Assembly (NCBI RefSeq): GCF_900108405.1
Contig: NZ_FNXG01000001.1
Location: forward strand, 620,001 to 684,000
Length of the DNA stretch: 64,000 nt
Origin: Paracoccus alkenifer
Lineage (GTDB): Bacteria > Pseudomonadota > Alphaproteobacteria > Rhodobacterales > Rhodobacteraceae
Reading direction: 5' to 3'
Shown: positions 43,652 to 52,509 of the stretch, in pieces
Layout: each line of letters opens with the position of its first letter
Numbering within the stretch: position 1 is the stretch's first letter
Program-made: the position numbers and the translations under genes
The notes under the pieces: model-generated
The model's input: the letters and a program-made list of their open reading frames with translations, nothing else
What the model was told of the DNA's origin: nothing
The model's database searches: none

Positions 43652-45022
43652 ATGGCACGCGAAGCAGAGCCATCCGGAAAGACTGCGAAGGATGGCGATC
43701 AGCCGGACAACGGCACCGCGCAGGCGAACACGCCCCAGACCGGCGCGACCCCAAGCGGCGGCACCCAGACCGGCGCACGGGCCGCTGCCGCCACGCAGGG
43801 CAACGCCTCGGCGCGGGGCGCGGATCAGGGCCGAAACGATACGGACACCGATGCTGACGCCGATACCGATACTGATACCGACGACCGCAACGACGGCTTT
43901 GGCCAGTTGCGCGCGCATCACCAGAAGCTGCGCGCCCTGCTGGGCGAGGCATCGGGCCTGACCGACGAGGACGGCGCAGACGAGCTGCTGGACCGACTGT
44001 CGGACGCATGGGCACGCCACGCCGAGGCCCACGCGGTGCTTTACGACTGCGCGACCGACGCCGGTTTGCAGGAATTTCCCGCCCTGACCGAGACCGCCAT
44101 CGACGGCGATCTGGTCTCGTTCCTGCTGCGGTCAAGCTGGGCGCTGGACGGGCCCTTGGCGCTGGCCGCGCTGCGGGTGGCCGCAAGGCTGATCGGAGAG
44201 ATCATCGAACGCGAGGAAAAGCCCCGCAGCGGGCTGCTTGCAAAGGCAAAGGCGGCCGGGGTCGACCCGGTGGCCCTGGGCAGGGATCTAGGTGCCTGCC
44301 TGACCGCCCCGTCGCGACGGGGCGGCGAACTGACGCCGCGTGTGCGGCACCTAACTGCAATTCAGGAGGACATCATGCCGAGGAATTCCAACATGCCTGA
44401 CCGCGACGAATACGGACGTTTTGTCAGCGATGACGATCGTGGTGGCCGGGGCCGCAGCTCGGGCCGGTATGACAACGACCGGGAACGCGACAGCCGCGGC
44501 CGCTTCGTCAGCGACGATGACCACCGGGGCGGGCGCTCGCGGTCGTCCAGCCGCGACGATGACGACGACCGCCGCTATTCGCGCGGCCGCGATGATGATC
44601 GCAGCTATTCGCGGTCCTCGCGCCGGGACGACGACGACGATCGCGGTTATTCGCGCGACCGCGGTCAGGGCGGCTGGTTCGGCGATTCCCGCGGCCATTC
44701 CGAGGCCGCGCGTCTGGGCTGGGAACACCGCCGCGATGATGACGACGATGATTACGGCCGCGGCCGCTCGCGCTCGTCGCGCCGCGACGACGACGACGAC
44801 CGCCGCTATTCGCGCGGCCGCGACGATGATCGCGGCTATTCGCGGTCCTCTTCTTCGCGCCGGGATGACGACGACGACCGCGGTTATTCGCGCGACCGCG
44901 GTCAGGGCGGCTGGTTCGGCGATTCCCGCGGCCATTCCGAGGCCGCGCGTCTGGGCTGGGAACATCGCCGCGATGACGATGACGACGACGACCGCCGCTA
45001 TGGGCGCGGCGGCCGGCGCTGA
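43652..45022 (+). CDS. Hemerythrin-like protein fused to a repeat protein
   Basis: The reading frame has no stop between two very different parts (456 residues in all). Residues 1-85 are low complexity with a run of Asp/Thr (DTDTDADADTDTDTDD); residues 85-210 look like a hemerythrin-like four-helix bundle (LRAHHQKLRALLGEA, WARHAEAHAVLYD), with two His-rich helices but not all of the usual ligands. From residue 242 a separate protein begins with its own strong ribosome site. GGAGG eight bases before the first ATG and an EcfG-type promoter support expression. Either one long protein is made, or the second gene starts internally. Confidence 0.65.
   Translation: MAREAEPSGKTAKDGDQPDNGTAQANTPQTGATPSGGTQTGARAAAATQGNASARGADQGRNDTDTDADADTDTDTDDRNDGFGQLRAHHQKLRALLGEASGLTDEDGADELLDRLSDAWARHAEAHAVLYDCATDAGLQEFPALTETAIDGDLVSFLLRSSWALDGPLALAALRVAARLIGEIIEREEKPRSGLLAKAKAAGVDPVALGRDLGACLTAPSRRGGELTPRVRHLTAIQEDIMPRNSNMPDRDEYGRFVSDDDRGGRGRSSGRYDNDRERDSRGRFVSDDDHRGGRSRSSSRDDDDDRRYSRGRDDDRSYSRSSRRDDDDDRGYSRDRGQGGWFGDSRGHSEAARLGWEHRRDDDDDDYGRGRSRSSRRDDDDDRRYSRGRDDDRGYSRSSSSRRDDDDDRGYSRDRGQGGWFGDSRGHSEAARLGWEHRRDDDDDDDRRYGRGGRR
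44375..45022 (+). CDS. Repeat-rich acidic-basic stress protein, internal start
   Basis: The 3' half of the same frame, starting MPRNSNMPDRDEYGRFVSDDD with an AGGAGG site six bases before the ATG. The 215 residues consist of Asp/Arg/Ser/Tyr-rich stretches and two copies of a unit that ends in GGWFGDSRGHSEAARLGWEHR. Proteins with this WFGDSxGH motif, in standalone form, are common in stress-exposed alpha- and betaproteobacteria, so the internal start is probably used. It is expected to be intrinsically disordered. An intrinsic terminator follows. Confidence 0.7.
   Translation: MPRNSNMPDRDEYGRFVSDDDRGGRGRSSGRYDNDRERDSRGRFVSDDDHRGGRSRSSSRDDDDDRRYSRGRDDDRSYSRSSRRDDDDDRGYSRDRGQGGWFGDSRGHSEAARLGWEHRRDDDDDDYGRGRSRSSRRDDDDDRRYSRGRDDDRGYSRSSSSRRDDDDDRGYSRDRGQGGWFGDSRGHSEAARLGWEHRRDDDDDDDRRYGRGGRR
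44534..45000 (+). repeat. Two 77-79-codon direct repeats inside the stress gene
   Basis: The protein unit from RSRSS to DDDDDD occurs twice, offset by 231 bases at the start and 237 at the end because of a two-codon insertion (SS). The part coding for GGWFGDSRGHSEAARLGWEH is almost identical at the base level, pointing to recent duplication. Confidence 0.85.
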
Positions 45023-45043
45023 CACCGCGCCGCAGACGCAAGC

Positions 45044-45070
45044 AAAAGGGGGCCGCGAGGCCCCCTTTTT
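45044..45070 (+). terminator. Strong intrinsic terminator
   Basis: AAAAGGGGGCC pairs with GGCCCCCTTTT around a GCGA loop, with a T-run at the end. It ends the stress-protein transcript and lies before the convergent gene. The A-run on the other side may let it work for the opposite strand too. Confidence 0.85.
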
Positions 45071-45093
45071 CCGTGCCCTGCCCAAGGGCGCGA

Positions 45094-45834
45094 TCAGCTG
45101 GGGCGCGACAGCTTCTGCCGGATCCAGATACGTTCGATCAGCATGACCAGCAGCGCCCCGATTTCGGTGTCGGATCCCAGCGCGGGCACATATTCCAGCG
45201 CCTGCACCATCGCATCCTCCAGCAGGGCGTCGGCAAGCGCGCCATCTTGCACCAGCACCCGCGCCATCGCCCGCAGCCGGGGAAGCATCTCGGTCACCGA
45301 CAGGTCGGGGGTCGCATGCAGCCCCGACCGGACGATCGCGACATGCAGCAGCACGGCCGAGGCCAGCGCCTCGGGGCCGTCGGATGTATCGGTGCAGATG
45401 CCGGTCGGATAATGTTCAAGGCAGCGTTCGGGATGCTCGGTAAAGATGACCACCGGAATGTCCAGCAAGCAAAGCTGCCGCGCCAAGGGGTCGGGATCAC
45501 CCAGATTGACCACGGCCGCGTCGATTTCATCTTTCAGCGCGGGCCGCGGCGTCGGCCACAGCGCGGACCCCGGTGTCGGCCCCGTCACAGGGCCAAGCCC
45601 GTCGCCGCCCCACCCGCGCCTGATGCGCGGCGCGGGCGCGGGCGGGTGCGTGCCCTTATCCACGGCCAGGCAATCCACCCGGGCGCCGGCCTCGCGCAGA
45701 TAGCCCGCCAGAGGGCAGCTGGCGGGGCGACCGTCCTCCCACAGTGCCAGCCGCAGCCCGGAAAGATCCGACGAGCGATAGAAATGGCCGATTCCCGCGG
45801 GAATGACGCAAATGGGCCGGTTCCGGTCGGTCAT
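45094..45834 (-). CDS. Degenerate receiver domain with sigma2-like C-terminus
   Basis: A 246-residue protein of unusual build. Residues 27-60 look like the start of a receiver domain (LRLALWEDG, YLREAGARV), residues 61-100 are a Pro/Gly-rich insert, and residues 104-165 resemble the rest of a receiver (IDAAVVNLGD, LLDIPVVIFTEHPE), but the phosphoacceptor Asp and the conserved Lys are missing. Residues 180-243 (EMLPRLRAMARVL, ADALLEDAMVQALEYV) align with region 2 of the nearby EcfG-type sigma factor. PhyR has the opposite order (sigma-like part first). It lies in the general stress locus. Function is unknown; binding to NepR is possible. Confidence 0.6.
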   Translation of the reverse strand: MTDRNRPICVIPAGIGHFYRSSDLSGLRLALWEDGRPASCPLAGYLREAGARVDCLAVDKGTHPPAPAPRIRRGWGGDGLGPVTGPTPGSALWPTPRPALKDEIDAAVVNLGDPDPLARQLCLLDIPVVIFTEHPERCLEHYPTGICTDTSDGPEALASAVLLHVAIVRSGLHATPDLSVTEMLPRLRAMARVLVQDGALADALLEDAMVQALEYVPALGSDTEIGALLVMLIERIWIRQKLSRPS

Positions 45835-45940
45835 CGCCGCGCTCCGTCGCTTGTGCCCGAGGCGGGGTCCGGGCGGCCCCGCCCCCCTCTGGCGCTGGTT
45901 TCCAGACCCCGGCACGGGCTGGCGGATGCCTTGGCGTTCC

Positions 45941-46549
45941 TCATCTTGACCAGCTGTCGAGGATCAGGGCCAGAGGCGCCGTCTCGATCTGCTGGGACAG
46001 CCGGCTGCGAAACAGGGTCATCGCCGCGTCATGGCCGGGATCGGCCGATGAACAGACCGCGTCGCTGACCAGCACAACCCGGTAACCCAGATCCACCGCC
46101 CCCATGACGGTGGCCAGCACGCAGACGTCCGTTTCTCCGCCCGTGATGACCAGCGTGTCGATGCCGGCGCCCCGCAGGAACCGGTGCAGCCGCCCGTCGT
46201 GCCAGGGCGAATAGACGGGCTTGTCAAAGACATGGGCGGGCGGCACATGGCGCGCCAGCTCGGGCAGCAGTTCCAGCCAGGCCGGGTCCAGCCGCTCGCG
46301 CAGCATCTGCGGCCATTGCGCGTAATACCGCGCCCAGGCGCCGCCCGCAGCCTGCATGTCGGGCGGAGGAATAAACCGCGTGAACACCGCGCGCCGCGGC
46401 CGCCGGGCCACCAGATCGGCGACCATCGGCCGGATCTTTTCGATCCACGGGATTTCCCATGCCGAGCCGGCGGCGAACAGTCTTTGCATGTCGATGCAAA
46501 GATGCGCGGCCTCATCGCCGAGGGAACCGAATCTCAGGCTGTCCTGCAT
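45941..46549 (-). CDS. Cysteine hydrolase of the isochorismatase family
   Basis: A 202-residue hydrolase. The triad is visible: Asp in HLCIDMQRLF, Lys in VFDKPVYSP and Cys in GGETDVCVLATVMGA, with the usual cis-peptide neighbourhood. Family members hydrolyse nicotinamide, N-carbamoyl compounds or isochorismate; substrate cannot be read here. An ATG start is preferred over a TTG four codons upstream. A promoter of EcfG type stands upstream, so it is probably stress-induced. Confidence 0.85.
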   Translation of the reverse strand: MQDSLRFGSLGDEAAHLCIDMQRLFAAGSAWEIPWIEKIRPMVADLVARRPRRAVFTRFIPPPDMQAAGGAWARYYAQWPQMLRERLDPAWLELLPELARHVPPAHVFDKPVYSPWHDGRLHRFLRGAGIDTLVITGGETDVCVLATVMGAVDLGYRVVLVSDAVCSSADPGHDAAMTLFRSRLSQQIETAPLALILDSWSR

Positions 46550-46582
46550 GGTCGTCCGCAATATCGGGGCTACAACAGGACG

Positions 46583-46608
46583 AACCGGAAAGCGCGGGGT
46601 TTCGTTCC
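46583..46608 (-). promoter_or_regulatory. EcfG-type stress promoter before the hydrolase gene
   Basis: On the minus strand GGAAC and GGTT are 17 bases apart, 34 bases before the start codon of the cysteine hydrolase. Confidence 0.6.
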
Positions 46609-46788
46609 GGCCGCGGCGGAATCCTGCCGCCAGCCAGCCCCGGCAACTGATATTTTTATAGTTCTGGCCCTTGGGTTACTGCGCTATCATCACCCCATCC
46701 CGGTCAAATCGCACAGATCGCGACGCGCGCTGCCGCCGATACGGGGTTGTGGGTGCAGCGGTGGCCGGGGCTTTCGGACGAGGGGCGG

Positions 46789-47868
46789 ATGGCCGATTTG
46801 CATTTTCTGGACGGCGGTGGCGAGATGGCGCGGCTTATCCGGGCCAGGGACTGGTCCACGCATGAGCTGGGCCCGCCCGAAGGCTGGCCGCTCGCGCTCA
46901 AGGTCACGCTGGGTCTGGCGCTGAACTCGAAATTCCCCAAATGCCTGGTCTGGGGACCGGGGATGGTAATGCTGCCGAACGACGCGTTCCGCCCGATCCT
47001 TGGTGACAAGGGCGAGGTGCTGGGCCGCAGCTTTGCCGAGGTCTGGGCCGAGGTCTGGGATGAAATCGGCCCGATCGCCGAACGCGCCTATGCCGGCGAG
47101 CCGACGTTTGTTCAGGATTTCCCCCTGACCATCGACCGCTACGGCTATCCCGAGCCGTGTCATTTCACCTTTTGCTACAGCCCGATCCGCGACGAGAACG
47201 GCATCGTGCGCGGGATGATGGACACGGTGATCGAAACCACCGGCACGGTCGAGACCGCCCGCCAGCTCGAACTGCGCAACAGCGAGCTGGCGCACCGGAT
47301 CAAGAACACGCTGGCGGTGGTTTCAGCCATCGTGAACCAGACGGTGCAAAGCCACCACGGGCACGAAGCCGGCGTCCATCTGCGCCAACGTATCGGCGCG
47401 CTGGCGCAGGCGCAGTCGCTGCTGACCCGCACGCCCCTGCAACACGCCGACATGGGCCATGTGATCCACGAGGCGCTCAAGCCCTTTCGCACCGGGCAGG
47501 GCCGCTTTCGGATCGAGGGGCCAAAGCTGCGCGTCAGCGCCAAACAGGCCCTGACGCTGGCGCTGGCCGTCAACGAGCTGGCGACCAATGCGCTGAAATA
47601 CGGCGCGCTGTCGACGCCGCAAGGGCGGATCGACCTGCGCTGGACCGCCGGCCGCCCCGACAGCGAGGACGCGTTCGAACTGGTCTGGACCGAAAGCGGC
47701 GGCCCCCCGCCCCGGCCCGGTCACCGCAAGGGCTTCGGCTCGCTGATCATCGAAGAGGTTCTGCCCGAGGATTTCATGGGCGAAAGCACGATTACCCGCA
47801 ACAGCGGCGGCTTGTGCTGCCGGCTGCAAACGCAGATGCGCCATCTGGGGGGCGGCGGCGGCGACTGA
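46789..47868 (+). CDS. HWE-family sensor histidine kinase
   Basis: A 359-residue soluble kinase. A PAS-like sensor occupies residues 30-150 (KCLVWGPGMVMLPNDAF), followed by the H box ELAHRIKNTLAVVSAIV, the N box ALAVNELATNALKYGAL and the WxE signature in LVWTESGG that names the family. Such kinases commonly feed PhyR in the alphaproteobacterial stress response. No membrane helix is seen, so it senses something in the cytoplasm. The ATG at 46789 is used because GAGG lies six bases upstream. Confidence 0.9.
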   Translation: MADLHFLDGGGEMARLIRARDWSTHELGPPEGWPLALKVTLGLALNSKFPKCLVWGPGMVMLPNDAFRPILGDKGEVLGRSFAEVWAEVWDEIGPIAERAYAGEPTFVQDFPLTIDRYGYPEPCHFTFCYSPIRDENGIVRGMMDTVIETTGTVETARQLELRNSELAHRIKNTLAVVSAIVNQTVQSHHGHEAGVHLRQRIGALAQAQSLLTRTPLQHADMGHVIHEALKPFRTGQGRFRIEGPKLRVSAKQALTLALAVNELATNALKYGALSTPQGRIDLRWTAGRPDSEDAFELVWTESGGPPPRPGHRKGFGSLIIEEVLPEDFMGESTITRNSGGLCCRLQTQMRHLGGGGGD

Positions 47869-47936
47869 CGCGGGCGCCGGTTGAAACCGGTTGCCCGCCG
47901 GGGCCGCGCTGCCCGGGCAAGGCCGCGCGCCCGGCC

Positions 47937-48434
47937 TCAGGCCGGCTCGACGGCTTCGCGGTTGGCCCCGCCCTCGGCGATCCGGGTCAGCAGCTCGTCG
48001 GTCCCGGCCTCTTCGGACAAGGTCTCGTCCAGCAGCCTGGCCGCGTCACGCAGGCCCAGATCCTGCGCCCATTGCCGCAGCGTGCCGTAGCGGGCGATCT
48101 CGTAATGCTCGACCGCCTGCGCGGCGGCGATCAGCCCCGCATCCAGCGCGGGCGAGCCCTTGAACGCTGCCATCACCTCGTCGCCCTCTTCGATGATCCC
48201 GTCGATGGCGGGGCAGGTCTTGCCGCGCGGCGTCTTGCCGATGATCTCGAACACCTGCTGCAAGCGCTCGACATGGGTCTCGGTCTGGTCGCGGTGCTTT
48301 TCAAACGCCTCGCGCAGTTCGCCCGATTGCGCGCCGCGCGCCATTTTGGGCAGCGCCTTCAGGATCTGGCGCTCGGCGTAATAGATGTCTTTCAGCGTGT
48401 CGTGGAACAGATCGTCCAGAACCTTGTCGGGCAT
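47937..48434 (-). CDS. YciE/YciF ferritin-like protein (DUF892)
   Basis: A 165-residue all-helical protein of the DUF892 family. FHDTLKDIYYAERQILKALPKMA, RDQTETHVERLQQVFEIIG and VEHYEIARYGTLRQWA carry the Glu and His residues that could hold a di-metal centre. E. coli YciE/F are induced by osmotic and general stress under RpoS. Here an EcfG-type promoter lies upstream, so the stress link is consistent. Metal binding is inferred. Confidence 0.9.
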   Translation of the reverse strand: MPDKVLDDLFHDTLKDIYYAERQILKALPKMARGAQSGELREAFEKHRDQTETHVERLQQVFEIIGKTPRGKTCPAIDGIIEEGDEVMAAFKGSPALDAGLIAAAQAVEHYEIARYGTLRQWAQDLGLRDAARLLDETLSEEAGTDELLTRIAEGGANREAVEPA

Positions 48435-48491
48435 CGGAAATCTCCTTTCCTTGGGCGGCCTGCATGGGGCCGGCGGGTGTCACGGCCCATG

Positions 48492-48516
48492 AACCGGCCG
48501 CGGCCGCGAATGTTCC
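48492..48516 (-). promoter_or_regulatory. EcfG-type stress promoter before the YciE-like gene
   Basis: On the minus strand GGAAC and GGTT are 16 bases apart, 58 bases before the start codon of the YciE-like gene; identical in layout to the sites before the SWFGD and hemerythrin-like genes. The rest of the 48435-48733 interval shows no gene. Confidence 0.7.
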
Positions 48517-48733
48517 CGGAAAGATTTCACCGCCCCGCAGGCCGCCATTCCCCGACGCCGCAACCGCCCCGCACGCGCACACGCACACCGGGGGCCATGA
48601 ATCTGCCCGGCTCCGCCCGCAAGGACCGGCACTTGCGGCCGCGATCCGCCCGGCCGCGCCGGCCGCTTCTTTCTGGTCCAAATACCCATGCTGCGGCGAC
48701 GCCCCCCGCGCCGCCGCAGCCTGAAGGCCCAAC

Positions 48734-49471
48734 CTAGATCGCCAGATAGCGGTTGCGCAGATCGGCGTTGTCCAGCAGCTCCTGCGCCGAGCCGGTGAAC
48801 ACCAGCTCGCCGGAATCGAGGATCACCGCCCGGTCCGCCAGCCGCAGCGCCGCCACCGCGTTCTGTTCCACGATGATGGTGGTGATGCCGCGGGCCTTGA
48901 TGTCCTGCACGATATGCTCGATCTCGCGCACGATCACCGGGGCCAGCCCCTCGTAGGGCTCGTCCAGCAGCAGCAGCTTGACCTCGCGCGCCAGCGCCCG
49001 GGCGACGGCCAGCATCTGCTGTTCGCCCCCCGACAGGGTGATCCCCTCTTGGTTGCGGCGCTCGGCCAGACGCGGGAAATGCTCGTAGATCTGGGCGATT
49101 TCCCAGCCCTTGTTGGGGGCGACCTGCGACAGGATCAGGTTTTCCTCGACGGTCATGCCGGGGATGATGCGGCGGTCCTCGGGGACCAGCTGGATGCCGG
49201 CCTGGCTGGCCTGCCAGGATTTCATCTGGTGGACAGGCTGCCCCTCCAGCCAGATTTCGCCGCGCATCACCGCCGGCTCGTCAGCCCGGGCGATGGCGCG
49301 CATGGTCGAGGTCTTGCCCGCGCCGTTGCGGCCCAGCAGGGCCAGCACCTCGCCCTTGCGCACCTCAAGGCTGACCCCCTGCACGATATAGCTTTCGCCG
49401 TAATAGGCATGCACGTCGCGCAGCGCAAAGAACGCATCCGGCGCCGGGCCGGTTACTGGTGCCGCATTCAT
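48734..49471 (-). CDS. livF: Branched-chain-type ABC transporter ATPase (LivF)
   Basis: A 245-residue ATPase, the second of the pair. Walker A GRNGAGKTSTMRAI, signature LSGGEQQMLAVARAL and Walker B LLLLDEPYEGLAP are complete; VEQNA contains the switch region. It is the last gene of the five-gene Liv-type transporter operon, and its start overlaps the LivG stop by four bases. With LivG it powers the permeases. Confidence 0.93.
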   Translation of the reverse strand: MNAAPVTGPAPDAFFALRDVHAYYGESYIVQGVSLEVRKGEVLALLGRNGAGKTSTMRAIARADEPAVMRGEIWLEGQPVHQMKSWQASQAGIQLVPEDRRIIPGMTVEENLILSQVAPNKGWEIAQIYEHFPRLAERRNQEGITLSGGEQQMLAVARALAREVKLLLLDEPYEGLAPVIVREIEHIVQDIKARGITTIIVEQNAVAALRLADRAVILDSGELVFTGSAQELLDNADLRNRYLAI

Positions 49472-50244
49472 TCCGCCGCCCCCCCGAGATAGGCTTCCTG
49501 CACCCTGGGGTCCTCCTTGATGTCCTGCGGCAGGCCCGAGGCGATGATCCGCCCCTGCGCCAGCACCGAGATCTTGTCGGCCAGCGAAAACACCACATGC
49601 ATGTCGTGTTCGATGATGACCTTGGTCATGCCGCGCAGCTTGATCTTTTTCAGCAGCTCGATGGTGGTGTTGGTGTCGTGGCGCGACATGCCGGCGGTGG
49701 GTTCGTCCAGCAGCAGCAGCCGCGGATGCTGGATCAGGCACATGCACAGCTCCAGCCGCCGCTTGTCGCCCCGCGACAGCGCGCCAGAATGGTCGTCGCG
49801 CCGGTCCCACATGCCGAAATCGTTCAGCAGGCTTTCGGCCTCGTCCCGGATCGCGGCCTCGCGGGCGGTGGCGCGGAACATGTTCAGCCGGAACGCCCCG
49901 TCGCGGCGGGCGAATGCCGGGGCCATGACGTTGTGCAGCACCGACAGGTCGGCAAAGATCTCGGGCGTCTGGAACACCCGCGAAATCCCCAGCTGGTTGA
50001 TCTCGTGCGGGGCCTTGCCGGTCAGCACGGTGCCGTCGAACACCACCGCCCCCGAGGTCGGCGCGATCCGCCCGATGATCACGTTCAGCAAGGTGGACTT
50101 GCCCGCGCCGTTCGGCCCGATGATCGCGTGGGTCTTGCCCTCTTCGATTTGCAGGTCGATGTCGGACAGCGCACGCAGCCCGCCGAAGTTCTTGATCACG
50201 TCCGCGGCGTGCAGGACGATGTTCTTTTCGCTCGTCACGCTCAT
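49468..50244 (-). CDS. livG: Branched-chain-type ABC transporter ATPase (LivG)
   Basis: A 258-residue ATPase. Walker [15 protein letters not shown], signature [15 protein letters not shown] (a variant of LSGGQ) and Walker [16 protein letters not shown] are seen, with EHDMHVVF. The start overlaps the LivM stop by four bases (ATGA). The changed signature (LSRGD) is common in Liv- and urea/amide-type transporters. Confidence 0.93.
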   Translation of the reverse strand: MSVTSEKNIVLHAADVIKNFGGLRALSDIDLQIEEGKTHAIIGPNGAGKSTLLNVIIGRIAPTSGAVVFDGTVLTGKAPHEINQLGISRVFQTPEIFADLSVLHNVMAPAFARRDGAFRLNMFRATAREAAIRDEAESLLNDFGMWDRRDDHSGALSRGDKRRLELCMCLIQHPRLLLLDEPTAGMSRHDTNTTIELLKKIKLRGMTKVIIEHDMHVVFSLADKISVLAQGRIIASGLPQDIKEDPRVQEAYLGGAAE

Positions 50245-51374
50245 TTTCCGCCAGCCTCCGGTTTGGTGCCGCGCCCGCGCCGCAATCGCGCGACCAGCTT
50301 GAGATAGCCCTCGACCAGCCCGCCGGGCAGGAACACCACGATCAGCACGAACAGCAGCCCCAGCGTCAGGTGCCAGCCCTCGCCCACGAACTTGGACAGC
50401 ACGGTGACGGCGATGTTCTGCATCCCGTCAGGCAGGAAATCAAAGGTCGCGTTCAGCATGTTCTTGTTGATGGCGGAAAAGATGTTCTCGAAATACTTGA
50501 TCACCCAGGCGCCGATCACCGGGCCGATCAGCGTGCCCACCCCGCCAAGGATGGTCATCAGCACGATATTGCCCGATTCCGTCCAGCGCATCCGTTCCGC
50601 CCCCGCGATGGGGTCGGTGACCGCCAGCAGCCCACCCGCCAGCCCCGCGAACATGCCCGAGATGACAAAGGCCGCCAGCATATAGGGCCGGATGTTGAAG
50701 CCGGTATAGATCATGCGGGTCTGGTTCGACTTGATCCCCCGCAGCGCCAGCCCAAAGGGCGAGGCAAAGATCTTTTGCGAGATGTAAAAGGTCAGGATCA
50801 GCAGCGCCGCACAGATGTAGAAACCGAAATACCCCGTCACGCTGTTGCCCAGCAGCGCCGGCGACGGCAGCCCCGCACCGCCCACGGTGCCGGCACCCAG
50901 CGCCGCGTCGATCACCCGCGGGTCGTCGCGGGCCAGCAGCAGCCCGGTTTCGCCGTTGGTGATCGGGGTCAGCACCGAATAGGCCAGGCTGTAGCACATC
51001 TGCGCGAATGCCAGCGTCAGGATCGAGAAATAGATCCCCGTCCGCCGCAGGCTGAAGAACCCGATCACCAGCGCAAACAACCCGGCAACCAGCACCGCGA
51101 ACAGCAGCGCCGGCAGGATGTCCATGCTCAGCAGCTTGAACGACCAGACCGCGGTATAGGAACCCACGCCCAGAAAGGCGGCATGACCAAAGGACAGATA
51201 GCCGGTCAGGCCGAACAGGATGTTGAAGCCGATGGCGAAGATCGCATAGATCGCGAATTTCTGCATCAGCCCGGGATAGGCGGCCCCCAGCGGCGCCAGC
51301 CAGATCGGCATGGTCACGACGACAAGGGCAAAGATCGCCAGCTTGACCTGATCCTTGCGGGAAAGATGGAACAT
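50241..51374 (-). CDS. livM: Branched-chain-type ABC transporter permease (LivM)
   Basis: A 377-residue membrane protein with about ten helices ([21 protein letters not shown] is the typical LivM stretch) and the EAA-like loop near [14 protein letters not shown] for contact with the ATPase. It lies four bases after livH and forms the membrane channel with it. Confidence 0.92.
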   Translation of the reverse strand: MFHLSRKDQVKLAIFALVVVTMPIWLAPLGAAYPGLMQKFAIYAIFAIGFNILFGLTGYLSFGHAAFLGVGSYTAVWSFKLLSMDILPALLFAVLVAGLFALVIGFFSLRRTGIYFSILTLAFAQMCYSLAYSVLTPITNGETGLLLARDDPRVIDAALGAGTVGGAGLPSPALLGNSVTGYFGFYICAALLILTFYISQKIFASPFGLALRGIKSNQTRMIYTGFNIRPYMLAAFVISGMFAGLAGGLLAVTDPIAGAERMRWTESGNIVLMTILGGVGTLIGPVIGAWVIKYFENIFSAINKNMLNATFDFLPDGMQNIAVTVLSKFVGEGWHLTLGLLFVLIVVFLPGGLVEGYLKLVARLRRGRGTKPEAGGK

Positions 51375-51378
51375 CGGC

Positions 51379-52407
51379 TCAGCCCTCCATCACGCCGCGC
51401 CGGCCCAGCAGGCCACGCGGCCGCACCAGCAGGACCACCACCGCCACAAGATAGACGATGACCTGGTCGATACCGGGCAGGAACGTCTTGATCTGGGTCA
51501 TCGAGGCAAAGGATTGCAGGATCCCCAGCAGGAAACCGGCCAGCACCGCGCCGGGCAGCGATCCCATGCCGCCGACCACGACGACAACAAAGCTGAGGAC
51601 AAGGAAATCCATGCCGATGTGATAGTTCGGCGCCAGCAGCGGCGTATACATGGCCCCCGCCACCCCCGCGACCACGGCGGCCAGGCCAAAGACCACGGTA
51701 AAGCGCCTGTCGATGTTGATGCCCAGCAGCCCCACCGCCTCGCGGTCCGCCATGCCGGCCCGGACCACCATCCCAAAGGTGGTAAAGCGCAGGAATGCAA
51801 AGACCCCGCCGATCACCGCCAGCGAAAACAGCAGATAGATGACCCGCCACATCGGATAGGTCAGCGAGCGCGGCTCCATCCCCAGCCAGATGCCGATATC
51901 GGCCGCGCCGCGCAGATCGCTGGGGATCGGCTGCGGCCAGGGGTTGGGGCCAAAGACCGATTTCACCAGCTCGCCCAGCACGATGGCCAGGCCAAAGGTG
52001 ACCAGGATCTGTTCCGCATGGGTGCGCTTGTAGAAATGCCGGATCAGCCCGCGCTCCATCGCGATGCCGATGACCAGCATCACCGGCACGGTCAGCAGGA
52101 TCGAGAACGGGACCGAGTAATCGACCATCAGCGCGCCGAAATCGCCCAGCCAGTCCTGCACCAGCGGCGTGCGGACCTGCACCGGCTGGCCCCATGGCGA
52201 CAGCTGCGTCGGATCGACCGAGACGGTCTCGATCGTCAGCAGGTAGCGAAAGGCGACTGCGCAAAAGCAGCCCAGCATGAACAGCGCCCCATGCGCAAAG
52301 TTCACCACCCCCAGAGTCCCGAAAACCAGTGTCAGTCCAAGAGCGATCAGCGCATAGGCCGCGCCCTTGTCCAGCCCGTTGAGCAACTGGGCAAGTATCG
52401 TGTTCAT
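51379..52407 (-). CDS. livH: Branched-chain-type ABC transporter permease (LivH)
   Basis: A 342-residue membrane protein with LivH-type motifs near the start ([33 protein letters not shown]) and the cytoplasmic loop with [18 protein letters not shown]. It is longer than a classical LivH because of an inserted periplasmic loop (about residues 55-85), as seen in amide or urea-type systems. A GGAGGGAGG site precedes the start. Confidence 0.92.
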   Translation of the reverse strand: MNTILAQLLNGLDKGAAYALIALGLTLVFGTLGVVNFAHGALFMLGCFCAVAFRYLLTIETVSVDPTQLSPWGQPVQVRTPLVQDWLGDFGALMVDYSVPFSILLTVPVMLVIGIAMERGLIRHFYKRTHAEQILVTFGLAIVLGELVKSVFGPNPWPQPIPSDLRGAADIGIWLGMEPRSLTYPMWRVIYLLFSLAVIGGVFAFLRFTTFGMVVRAGMADREAVGLLGINIDRRFTVVFGLAAVVAGVAGAMYTPLLAPNYHIGMDFLVLSFVVVVVGGMGSLPGAVLAGFLLGILQSFASMTQIKTFLPGIDQVIVYLVAVVVLLVRPRGLLGRRGVMEG

Positions 52408-52509
52408 AACCTCTCCTCCCTCCGGCGGGACCGGCGGTGATTCATTGTTTTCCGGAGAACAGGAATCCGGCGCCCTTTTCCGGCGCCGGATGTCTTGTCG
52501 AACGTCAGC

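Noticed and set aside
44534..45000. Repeats resembling a CRISPR array
   Set aside because: There are only two units of about 235 bases, they are in frame and code for the same peptide, and no spacers exist.
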